Positions 54,969-62,336 of a stretch of 64,000 nucleotides of DNA are shown one piece after another (the stretch's first letter is position 1; the number at the start of each line of letters is the position of its first letter). The stretch covers positions 1-64,000 of the forward strand of contig NZ_JASBQQ010000002.1 of the NCBI RefSeq assembly GCF_029961185.1. Direction: 5' to 3'. The DNA comes from Albidovulum aestuarii. Its GTDB lineage: Bacteria > Pseudomonadota > Alphaproteobacteria > Rhodobacterales > Rhodobacteraceae. Made by a program: the position numbers and the translations under genes. The notes under the pieces were generated by a model. It was not told the origin of the DNA, made no database searches, and saw only the letters and a list, made by a program, of their open reading frames with translations.

Positions 54969-55802
54969 ATGAAACTGACAAGACGAATGCTCAATGCAGG
55001 GCTCGGCGCGGTCATGGCCGCGGCCCTCGCCCTGCCCGCCATGGCACAGGACACGCGGCAGATGCTGTCCTCGGAAAGCGTGATCGAGTCGATCAAGGAA
55101 CGCGGGGTCATCAAGATTGGCCTATCGCTCTTCGTACCATGGTCGATGCGTGACAAGAACGGTGATCTGATCGGGTTCGAGCTGGATGTCGGGCGGCAAC
55201 TGGCCGAGGATATGGGCGTGGATGTAGAGTTTGTGCCCACCGCCTGGGACGGGATCATTCCGGCGCTGGTTTCGGGCAAGTTCGACGTGATCATCTCGGG
55301 CATGTCGATCACGGCGGAACGGAACCTGACCGTCAACTTTTCGGACCCTTACGCATTCTCAGGTCTGACGATCCTGGCCAACAAGTCGATGACTGAAGGT
55401 TTTGCGTTTGAGGACTTCAACAAGCCCGAGGTCACCTTTGCCGCCCGTCGCGGCGCGACACCTGTGCAGGTGATCGGTCGCCTCTTCCCGAATGCGACCC
55501 TTCTGCAGTTCGACGAAGATGGCGCGGCAACGCAGGAAGTCCTGAACGGCAATGCCCATGCGACAATGGCGTCCGAACCGACACCGTCGCGCGAAGCGCG
55601 GAACTATCCCGAAACACTCTATGTGCCCTTCGATCAGGTCTGGGACGCGCGGGGCGAGGCCTTTGCCTATCGCAAGGGTGATCCGGACGCGACGAACTAT
55701 TTCAACAACTGGATCGGTACGCGCTGGCGGACCGGCTGGCTGAAGGAACGCCACGACTACTGGTTCAAGGGAAACGAGTGGGAATCGATGGTCGAACAGT
55801 GA
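54969..55802 (+). CDS. Polar amino acid-type periplasmic binding protein (system 2)
   Basis: The 277-residue SBP_bac_3 protein has a signal peptide (cleavage after AMA-Q, near residue 26), then GVIKIGLSLFVPWSMRDKNG and FELDVGRQLAEDMGV, ending in an aromatic tail (RHDYWFKGNEWESM). CAGGGAGAAA precedes the ATG. As the specificity determinant of the palindrome-controlled importer, it is the best handle on the identity of the compound used by the MocDE-like enzymes. Confidence 0.9.
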   Translation: MKLTRRMLNAGLGAVMAAALALPAMAQDTRQMLSSESVIESIKERGVIKIGLSLFVPWSMRDKNGDLIGFELDVGRQLAEDMGVDVEFVPTAWDGIIPALVSGKFDVIISGMSITAERNLTVNFSDPYAFSGLTILANKSMTEGFAFEDFNKPEVTFAARRGATPVQVIGRLFPNATLLQFDEDGAATQEVLNGNAHATMASEPTPSREARNYPETLYVPFDQVWDARGEAFAYRKGDPDATNYFNNWIGTRWRTGWLKERHDYWFKGNEWESMVEQ

Positions 55803-55810
55803 TCTGATCT

Positions 55811-55832
55811 CGCCCGGCCTTCGGGCCGGGCG
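55811..55832 (+). terminator. TTCG-loop hairpin between binding-protein and permease genes
   Basis: CGCCCGGCC, the very stable TTCG tetraloop and GGCCGGGCG form a perfect 9-base-pair stem 8 bases after the stop. No T-run follows; it probably stabilises the upstream message and reduces read-through to the second permease. Confidence 0.7.
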
Positions 55833-55849
55833 GCCATCGCGGGCAGGAA

Positions 55850-56728
55850 ATGCGGAAGACACGCAGGAAATTGCATTGGTTGGACTGGCTGATCCTCGCG
55901 GTTCTCGCGGGGTTCTTTGCGGTGATCTGGTTCCGCATTTCCGGTACGCTGAACTACAAGTGGCAGTGGGACCGTATCCCCAACTACATCCTGCGCTGGG
56001 ATGAGGAGGATGGCCGCTGGGTTGCCAACCTGCTGCTTCAGGGGCTGATCACGACGATCCGTATCTCGATCTACGCCAGCGTTCTGGCGCTGATCCTCGG
56101 CACGATACTGGGTATCGCGCGTTGCGCGGAAAATCTCGCCATTCGTATGCTGGCGCGCACCTACCTGGAATTTCTGCGCAATATCCCGCCCGTCGTCGTC
56201 ATCTTCATCTTCTACTTCTTCCTCTCCGAACAGATCGTCGCCGCCTTCAATATCGAAGGCTGGGCGCGCGGCATTGCAAAGCAGGAAGGCAACGGCATCT
56301 GGGAGTTCTTCTTCGGCGACATGCGGCGCTTCCCCTCGATGATTTCGGGGGTCATGGTGCTGGCGCTTTTCGAAAGCGCCTTCGTGGGTGAGATCGTGCG
56401 CGCCGGCATCCAGTCGATCCCGCGCGGCCAGCGCGAGGCGGCACGGTCAATCGGCATGAGCTGGCTGGATGAGATGCGCTTCATCGTGCTGCCTCAGGCG
56501 ATGCGCAAGGTGATCCCGCCGATGTCGAACCAGTTCATTTCTCTGGTGAAGGACAGTTCGATCATCTCGCTCATCTCGGTGCAGGAACTGACCTACAAGA
56601 CGGTGGAACTCGTCTCGTCCACCCGGATGATCTTTGAAGCCTGGCTGACGACGGCGGCGCTATACTTTATTCTGTGTTTCGGCCTGTCGCTTCTGTTCCG
56701 GCGGCTGGAACGGGTGCCGCAGCGGTGA
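55850..56728 (+). CDS. Polar amino acid ABC transporter permease (system 2, second)
   Basis: The 292-residue permease resembles the first one, with an insert after segment one, LEFLRNIPPVVVIFIFYFF and the docking loop GQREAARSIGMSWLDEMRFIVLP. GGCAGGAA precedes the ATG. Its last 62 bases overlap the 3' end of the convergent MATE gene, an unusually long overlap of two conserved genes. Confidence 0.92.
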   Translation: MRKTRRKLHWLDWLILAVLAGFFAVIWFRISGTLNYKWQWDRIPNYILRWDEEDGRWVANLLLQGLITTIRISIYASVLALILGTILGIARCAENLAIRMLARTYLEFLRNIPPVVVIFIFYFFLSEQIVAAFNIEGWARGIAKQEGNGIWEFFFGDMRRFPSMISGVMVLALFESAFVGEIVRAGIQSIPRGQREAARSIGMSWLDEMRFIVLPQAMRKVIPPMSNQFISLVKDSSIISLISVQELTYKTVELVSSTRMIFEAWLTTAALYFILCFGLSLLFRRLERVPQR

Positions 56729-58082
56729 AAAGACCGCCGATCAGCGCTCGCGCGGTCCGTTCGGCGATGAAGAGCGAGAGTACCAGCCCGGTGGTCACCG
56801 CGACGGCGATGCCGAACCAGACACCCCAGGTGCCGAGGTCGAAGACCCGCACGAACAGATAGCAGAAGATGGCGACGGCAAAACCCTGCCGGTAAAGCCC
56901 GATCCACACGGTCGCCATCGGCCGCTTCAGGGCCTGAAGGAACGAATTCAACGAAAAGAGCACGATATAGACCGGCAGAATGAAACCATCGACATGCAGG
57001 TAATCGCCTCCGAGCCGTACCACGTCTGGATCGGATGTAAAGACACCCACCAGGGGCCGCGCGGCGAACCACAGCACCAGTGAGCCGCAAAGCATGATCG
57101 CAACCCCCGCCTTGCAGCAGAAGAACACCGCCTCGCGCACCCGGTCGAAGTTCTTCGCCCCGAAATTCTGCGCGGCAATGGGCAGAAGCGCCCCGGTAAG
57201 CCCGAAACCGGGTAGGAGGATAAGCTGTTCGATTCTTAGCCCCACTCCATAGGCCGCCAATGCGGCGGGGCCAAAGTATTTGAGGTAATATTGCACGACG
57301 AATCCGGCGATCAGCAGGATCATCATCGCGAACGTCGATGGCAGCGCCTGTGCCGTCACCTCTTTGTAGCGGGCCAGACGCGGTCGCCATTCGGAGGGGC
57401 TGTCATGGCGCATCAGTTCGCTCTGCATCACATGCCAGAGAACGTAGGCCATGACCCCGGTCTGACTGACCAGCGTCGATAATGCGATGCCATTGAACCC
57501 GATGCCGGGGAAAACCCCCGGCAGCCCGTAGATGAAGACCGGGTTCAGAACGATATTGGCGAAGAAGGCTGCGATCTGGGCACGCTTCATCGTATCGGTA
57601 TCGCCCTGCGCGCCGAGGATTCCGTTTGCGCCGAAAGCCAGAAGGAAGGGCGCCGTCGCAAAGAGCATGACGTTCATATAGGCATTGGCGGCATCCCTGT
57701 AGCCGCCAGGTTCCGAGACCAGCGCCAGCATTGCGGGCGATCCCCAGATGCCGCCGATGCCCAGGAGAACCGAGACGATGACACCGTAACCCAGACCCTG
57801 ACAGGCAATGCGCTTGGCACTTTCGGTATCGTCCGCACCCAACGCATTGCCGACCAGCGCGCTCATCGCGCTGCCAAGACCAACGCCGAAAGCGATGAGG
57901 ATGAAAAAGACCTGAAAGGTGATCGACAGACCCGCCAGTGCCGTCGTCGACAAGAGCCCCGCGAACCACATGTCGACCACGTTGTAGAGCGTGGTGAAGA
58001 CCATGCCGATCGCCGCCGGAACAGCCAGCGCCCGGAAATGTCCGGGGATCGGTCCCTGCCTGAGATTGCGCGCGCGTTTCAT
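56667..58082 (-). CDS. MATE-family multidrug/metabolite exporter
   Basis: The 471-residue protein has about 12 membrane segments in two related halves and MATE features such as AVPAAIGMVFTTLYNVVDMWFAG at the start and GLGSAMSALVGNALGADD. MATE proteins export cationic or amphiphilic compounds using Na+ or H+. It is convergent with the system 2 permease and divergent from the MocD-like gene; the palindrome at 58156 lies between the two starts, 74 bases before this one, so it may be co-regulated, perhaps to expel the substrate or a toxic intermediate. Confidence 0.9.
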   Translation of the reverse strand: MKRARNLRQGPIPGHFRALAVPAAIGMVFTTLYNVVDMWFAGLLSTTALAGLSITFQVFFILIAFGVGLGSAMSALVGNALGADDTESAKRIACQGLGYGVIVSVLLGIGGIWGSPAMLALVSEPGGYRDAANAYMNVMLFATAPFLLAFGANGILGAQGDTDTMKRAQIAAFFANIVLNPVFIYGLPGVFPGIGFNGIALSTLVSQTGVMAYVLWHVMQSELMRHDSPSEWRPRLARYKEVTAQALPSTFAMMILLIAGFVVQYYLKYFGPAALAAYGVGLRIEQLILLPGFGLTGALLPIAAQNFGAKNFDRVREAVFFCCKAGVAIMLCGSLVLWFAARPLVGVFTSDPDVVRLGGDYLHVDGFILPVYIVLFSLNSFLQALKRPMATVWIGLYRQGFAVAIFCYLFVRVFDLGTWGVWFGIAVAVTTGLVLSLFIAERTARALIGGLFTAAAPVPAAGTEATGRNTE

Positions 58083-58155
58083 CGACTATTTCGGAGTTTC
58101 TGACGCCGGGACCAGACCCGCCGCCACTGCGCGCAGCCTATACAGCGCCCGGTAA

Positions 58156-58169
58156 TAAGTATATACTTA
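58156..58169. promoter_or_regulatory. Palindrome TAAGTATATACTTA, copy 2 (probable HutC-type operator)
   Basis: An exact second copy of the 14-base palindrome at 53253 lies 23 bases before the MocD-like ATG, close enough to cover the promoter or transcription start, as expected of a repressor site. The flanks of the two copies differ, so the identity is not due to a recent duplication of the region. Confidence 0.77.
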
Positions 58170-58192
58170 ATCATTCCCAGCGGAGGCTGCTC

Positions 58193-59161
58193 ATGGCGAG
58201 GGACGTCATCACCCCGATCACCCAGGCGCTGGCCGAGGGCAAGCTGACCCGGGCCGAATTGCGCGCCTTGATGACACGGTCCGACGTGGCGGCGTTCCGG
58301 CATCTGGCGGGCTGGCTTTTGCTGCTGCTTGCGACCGGCACGCTGGTCTGGCTCAGCCTTGGCACTTTGTGGATGCTGCCCGCGATGTTCGTCCATGGCG
58401 TGGTTCTGGTCCACCACTTCTCGCTCCAGCATGAATGCGTGCACTACACGGTCTTCCGCACCCGTAAGTTCAACGACTATGCCGGCGTGGTCTGCGGCTG
58501 GATCATCGGTCTGCCGCACCAGTTCTTCCGTTATGAACATTGTGACCACCACACATACACCCAGCTTCACGGCGAAGACCCCGAGATGGTTGAACTGCCG
58601 AAGTCGATCTGGGGCTATCTCTGGTACCTATCGGCCATCCCCTATTGGCGTGCGAAGCTGTCTGAGATCTCCCACCATGCGCTTGGCCGATTGAACGAGA
58701 CGGAAAAGCGTTTCGTGCCGAAAGTGGCGGAGGCGACATTGGTGCGCGAGGCGCGGGTAATGGTTGCGGTTTATGCCCTGATCGCGGTCGCGATGGTCGT
58801 CTTTCAGTGGTGGGCGCCCCTTTGGTTCTGGCTGATCCCGCTGATCCTTGGCGAACCGGTGATGCGCTTTGTGCGGATGACTGAACATGTCGGTCGCCCC
58901 ACAGTGTCGGCGATGCGGGTCAACACCCGGACCAACCTTGTTTCGCGACCCATGCGGTTCCTCTGTTGGAACATGAACTACCATGCAGAACATCACTATG
59001 CGTCCTCTGTGCCGTTCCACTCGCTGCCGCGCCTGCATGAAAAGTTGCGCGACCATATCCATGTCGAACCGGGCGGCTATCTGGGCGCGCATCGCGACAT
59101 CCTCGCCCAGATCTTCGGCCGCAAGCCGCGTGCGGATGATGGCGTGGTTGCCGGGCAATGA
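58193..59161 (+). CDS. Membrane di-iron oxygenase, fatty-acid-desaturase fold, MocD-like
   Basis: The 322-residue protein has the three histidine boxes of the membrane desaturase/hydroxylase superfamily: HECVH (80-84), HCDHH (116-120) and HAEHH (264-268), with about four membrane segments. The gene order (desaturase, Rieske ferredoxin) matches mocD-mocE of rhizopine catabolism in Sinorhizobium, where MocD is thought to act on an O-methylated inosamine. With a polar importer under the same operator, a small polar substrate is more likely than a lipid. GGAGG precedes the ATG. The overlap with the ferredoxin gene is four bases. Alternative: a lipid or carotenoid desaturase. Confidence 0.85.
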   Translation: MARDVITPITQALAEGKLTRAELRALMTRSDVAAFRHLAGWLLLLLATGTLVWLSLGTLWMLPAMFVHGVVLVHHFSLQHECVHYTVFRTRKFNDYAGVVCGWIIGLPHQFFRYEHCDHHTYTQLHGEDPEMVELPKSIWGYLWYLSAIPYWRAKLSEISHHALGRLNETEKRFVPKVAEATLVREARVMVAVYALIAVAMVVFQWWAPLWFWLIPLILGEPVMRFVRMTEHVGRPTVSAMRVNTRTNLVSRPMRFLCWNMNYHAEHHYASSVPFHSLPRLHEKLRDHIHVEPGGYLGAHRDILAQIFGRKPRADDGVVAGQ

Positions 59162-59475
59162 AGGATGACACGGGCTGGCAGGACCTGATCGCCGTCGAAT
59201 TGCTGGAACCGGGTTGGGTGACGGAAGCGAGCCTCGGGGCGCGTCGCCTCGCCGTTTACGATACGCCGACCGGGGTCCATGTTTCGCTCGCGCTTTGCAA
59301 TCACGGCGGGGCCAACCTGTGTGACGGATATTTCGACGGCCATGTCATCGAATGCCCGCTGCATCAGGGCGCCTTCGACGTGCGCGACGGACGCCCGGTC
59401 AGCGCGCCTGCGACGCGACCGATGAAGGTGTTCGATACGCGGGTCGAGAACGGAATGATTCAGATCAGGGTCTGA
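59158..59475 (+). CDS. MocE-like Rieske [2Fe-2S] ferredoxin
   Basis: The 105-residue protein has the Rieske ligands C47-x-H49 and C66-x2-H69 (CNHGGANL and CPLHQGAFD). It is a soluble electron carrier for an oxygenase, of the size of MocE (about 105-110 residues). The ATGA overlap with the di-iron oxygenase gene shows they act as a pair. No ferredoxin reductase gene (MocF counterpart) is seen in the window; a housekeeping reductase or a gene outside must supply electrons. Confidence 0.9.
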   Translation: MKDDTGWQDLIAVELLEPGWVTEASLGARRLAVYDTPTGVHVSLALCNHGGANLCDGYFDGHVIECPLHQGAFDVRDGRPVSAPATRPMKVFDTRVENGMIQIRV

Positions 59476-59492
59476 CGGGCAAGGAACGGATT

Positions 59493-60197
59493 TTGACAAA
59501 ACCCCTCTACAAGGCCGTGAAAACCACCCTGCTGGAACGGATCCGGTCGGGCGATCTGGCCTTTGGCGATCCGCTGCCGAATGACGCCGACCTCGCCGAA
59601 GAGTTCGGCTGCGCCCGGCTTACGGTTCATCGCGCCATGCGCGAGCTTGCGGATGAAGGCTATGTCGAACGCCGCAGACGCGCGGGCACACGGGTCGCCA
59701 CCCGCGCCAGCAGGGGCGTTCAATTGTCGATCGCACGGGTGGATGAGGAGATATTCGCCCGGCACGCCGTCTACCGCTACGAACGTCTGTTACGCGAGAA
59801 AGCAGCCCCCCCGGCGGCGGTTGCTACCGCTTTCGCTTTCAATGCCGGACAGAAGGCGCTGCACATCCGGTGCCGGCACTGGGCCGATGACCGGGTTTTT
59901 CAACTGGAAGACCGCTGGATCAACATCGACGCTGTACCCGAGGCGGCTGAAAAGGCGTTCCTGCATTATGGGCCGAACCACTGGCTTCTGGAGCACGTAC
60001 CATTCTCCGAGGTCCGCCACGATATCAGTGCTGTCTGCGCAAATGCCGCCGATGCGGCAGTTCTGGAGGTAGCGGCAGGTCATGCCCTGCTTCGGCTCCG
60101 CCGCATGACCATGTCGACTTCTGGCTGCATCACGGTTGCCGAGCTCAAGCATCCCGGCGAATTGTTCAGCCTGTGCTCTGATCCTCACCCCGCCTGA
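59493..60197 (+). CDS. GntR-family repressor, HutC/UTRA subfamily
   Basis: The 234-residue protein has a winged helix (about 5-70: PLYKAVKTTLLERIRSGDLA, with ADLAEEFGCARLTVHRAMRE) and a UTRA effector domain (about 85-230) with the HutC-like end HPGELFSLCS. The start is TTG at 59493 with AAGGA seven bases upstream. It is the third gene of the MocDE operon, whose promoter carries the GTATATAC palindrome, so it is probably an autoregulating repressor induced by the imported compound. Its last 32 bases overlap the convergent LysR gene. Confidence 0.87.
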   Translation: MTKPLYKAVKTTLLERIRSGDLAFGDPLPNDADLAEEFGCARLTVHRAMRELADEGYVERRRRAGTRVATRASRGVQLSIARVDEEIFARHAVYRYERLLREKAAPPAAVATAFAFNAGQKALHIRCRHWADDRVFQLEDRWINIDAVPEAAEKAFLHYGPNHWLLEHVPFSEVRHDISAVCANAADAAVLEVAAGHALLRLRRMTMSTSGCITVAELKHPGELFSLCSDPHPA

Positions 60198-61104
60198 CCG
60201 GGCGATGAAGCGAGGCTTCGCGCTGCAGCCAATCGCGAAACTCGCGGATCTCGCGCACCTCCAGCGATTTCGGCGGGCAGACAAACCAGTAGGAAAATTT
60301 CGACCGGGCGACGTGGGGAAGCGGCGCGACGAGTGTGCCGGAGGCAAGTGCGTCGGCAACAAGCGGTTCCCGGCCGAGCGCCACGCCTGCGCCCTGGATC
60401 GCGGCCTGAACCGACAGGTTTGATTGTCCGAAACGCCTGATCCGGTTCGGGCGCGGCAGTGTCTGCCCGGTTTCATCCGCCCAGAAGTCCCAGGTTGGCG
60501 GCCGGGCCCGCGCAGGTCCGTGGACATCGACAAGCAGGGTGTGACCCGCCAGATCTGCGGTGGTCGCTACCCCCTGCCCCGTAGTCAGAAGCGTCGGCGC
60601 GCAGACCGGAAACACGCTCTCACCCATAAGCCGTTCGGCGTGGAATCCCGTTGGTTTCGAAGCGGCATAGCGGATCGCCACATCGACGCCGCCGGTTTCG
60701 AACACTTCGATGCCGGTCTGGGTCCAGATCGACACAGGGATATCCGGATGGTCCTGATCGAAATTGATCAGGCGGGGAAAGAGCCAGTTGACCGCGAACC
60801 CCGGCGGGCACGCGACATTGACCGTCGGGTTGGACCGGCGGGTGGCGCGGAGCTGATCGACCACAGCGGTGATCCGGCCAAGGCCGTCGGAAATTGCCTC
60901 GGCCAGAAGCCGTCCGTCCGCGGTTGCCGCCGATTGCCGCGATCCGCGCACCAAGAGGGCGCGGCCGGTCCAATCCTCCAACGCTTTGACATGCTGGCTG
61001 ACGGCGCTTTGCGTCATACCCAGTTCTTCTGCCGCGCGGCTGAAGCTTTTCAACCGCGAAACCGCCTCGAAAACCCGAAGGGAGGGAAAGGGAAGCGTGC
61101 GCAT
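60166..61104 (-). CDS. LysR-family regulator, GcvA-like
   Basis: The 312-residue protein has the GcvA-type start LPFPSLRVFEAVSRLKSFSR, HTH (MTQSAVSQHVKALEDWTG) and effector domain with IRYAASKPTGFHAERLMGE. It is divergent from the M29-like gene, and a perfect ATTAG-N5-CTAAT palindrome, a GcvA-type box, lies immediately upstream of its own start. It probably controls the M29-like gene and itself. Confidence 0.9.
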   Translation of the reverse strand: MRTLPFPSLRVFEAVSRLKSFSRAAEELGMTQSAVSQHVKALEDWTGRALLVRGSRQSAATADGRLLAEAISDGLGRITAVVDQLRATRRSNPTVNVACPPGFAVNWLFPRLINFDQDHPDIPVSIWTQTGIEVFETGGVDVAIRYAASKPTGFHAERLMGESVFPVCAPTLLTTGQGVATTADLAGHTLLVDVHGPARARPPTWDFWADETGQTLPRPNRIRRFGQSNLSVQAAIQGAGVALGREPLVADALASGTLVAPLPHVARSKFSYWFVCPPKSLEVREIREFRDWLQREASLHRPVRRGEDQSTG

Positions 61105-61107
61105 TGC

Positions 61108-61122
61108 ATTAGTTTAACTAAT
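61108..61122. promoter_or_regulatory. Perfect palindrome ATTAGTTTAACTAAT, LysR/GcvA-type box
   Basis: A 15-base palindrome lies 3 bases upstream of the LysR start codon and 79 bases before the M29-like gene. The ATTAG/CTAAT halves match boxes bound by GcvA-type LysR proteins and fit T-N11-A. Confidence 0.7.
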
Positions 61123-61201
61123 ATAAAGCATTATGCAAGCGGAATTGCCCGACCTGCCTGCCACGACCACAATGGAGCCGGGGAACAAAGGGAGGCGGGA
61201 A

Positions 61202-62317
61202 ATGACGCTGGAAGACGGGCCGATTGACCGCGCTGCAGCCAATCTCCTGTCGCATTGCGCCGGCCTGTCAACAGGCAGCCGTCTGGTTGTCATCAGCGAG
61301 ACTGAAGGCGGCGGCTACTATGACGATGGACTTGCCCCCGCAGTCGCCAGCATGGCCCGCGAACGGGGCATACGGACGACGCTCTGCTCCGTCCCGTTTC
61401 AGGAGGCGGTCGATGATCTCGACGACGAGATCGCAGAGCTAATATCCGAATCCGACTGCACGATCTTCTTCGCGCGGCTTGGCGATCAGGTCAGGTTCCG
61501 CGATCTGCGGAGCGGCAGCCGCGCGGTCGTGAGCTATGCGCTGGACATGGAGATGCTGACATCACCGTTCGGAACCGCCCATTACCATGCCTTCACCGCC
61601 CTTAAGGCGGCAATCGACGAGCACCTCGCCACCGCGCGCGAAATTCACGTCACCTGCCCCAACGGAACCGATTTCACCGGTCCCGGCCCAGGCTGGCACA
61701 AGAAACCGAAGCAGGATGTCACGATCATCCGGTTCCCGATGTCAGTCTTTGCCCCGGTTCCCGCGGCCGAGTTCACGGGCCGCGTTGCGATGGCAGGTTT
61801 CCTGATGGGCACCGGCTCTCGGTACTACGAACCCTATGGCCGCCAGCTTGCGGGCCGGTTGATCGCACATTTCACTCATGGCTCATTGACCGGTTTCAGC
61901 GGCGCGCCCGAGGCCGTAGCCGCGGCCAATGCACACTATGATGACATTGCCACGCGCTTCGGGATCGACCGCAACGTCGTGCATTCCTGGCATGCGGGCA
62001 TACATCCCGGCTGCGCCTTCAATCATCCGGTCGAAAGCAATTTCCTGCGCTGGAGCGGCGGCGCCTTCGGCAATCCGCGCATCCTGCATTTCCACACCTG
62101 CGGTGCCTACGCGCCGGGTGAAATATCCTGGAACGTCCTCGATCCGACGATCCGCGTCGACGGTGTGTCGGTCTGGGAGGACGGGCGGCTCTACCCCGAC
62201 CGCGTTCCGGGCGGGGCAGACATTCTGGCGCGCTATCCCTGTGCAGCGGCGGCATTCGAAAACCCCGCACGGGACGTCGGCATCAGTGAAGCGTTGCTGC
62301 GGACCTGCCATGCCTGA
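61202..62317 (+). CDS. M29/NicX-like metalloprotein with altered metal motif
   Basis: The 371-residue protein resembles the family of M29 aminopeptidases and 2,5-dihydroxypyridine 5,6-dioxygenase (NicX): HAGIHPGCAFNHPVESN near residue 285, then FHTCGAYAPGEISWNVLDP, followed by TIRVDG. In the family the region corresponding to ISWN usually reads IHWD, whose His and Asp bind metal; here both are replaced (Ser, Asn), so metal binding or chemistry may differ. The ATG at 61202 follows GGGAGG. Neighbouring Rieske oxygenase and ACMSD-like genes favour ring-cleavage over peptidase function. Identification is tentative. Confidence 0.7.
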   Translation: MTLEDGPIDRAAANLLSHCAGLSTGSRLVVISETEGGGYYDDGLAPAVASMARERGIRTTLCSVPFQEAVDDLDDEIAELISESDCTIFFARLGDQVRFRDLRSGSRAVVSYALDMEMLTSPFGTAHYHAFTALKAAIDEHLATAREIHVTCPNGTDFTGPGPGWHKKPKQDVTIIRFPMSVFAPVPAAEFTGRVAMAGFLMGTGSRYYEPYGRQLAGRLIAHFTHGSLTGFSGAPEAVAAANAHYDDIATRFGIDRNVVHSWHAGIHPGCAFNHPVESNFLRWSGGAFGNPRILHFHTCGAYAPGEISWNVLDPTIRVDGVSVWEDGRLYPDRVPGGADILARYPCAAAAFENPARDVGISEALLRTCHA

Positions 62318-62336
62318 TCTTACGGCTCGGCATCGA

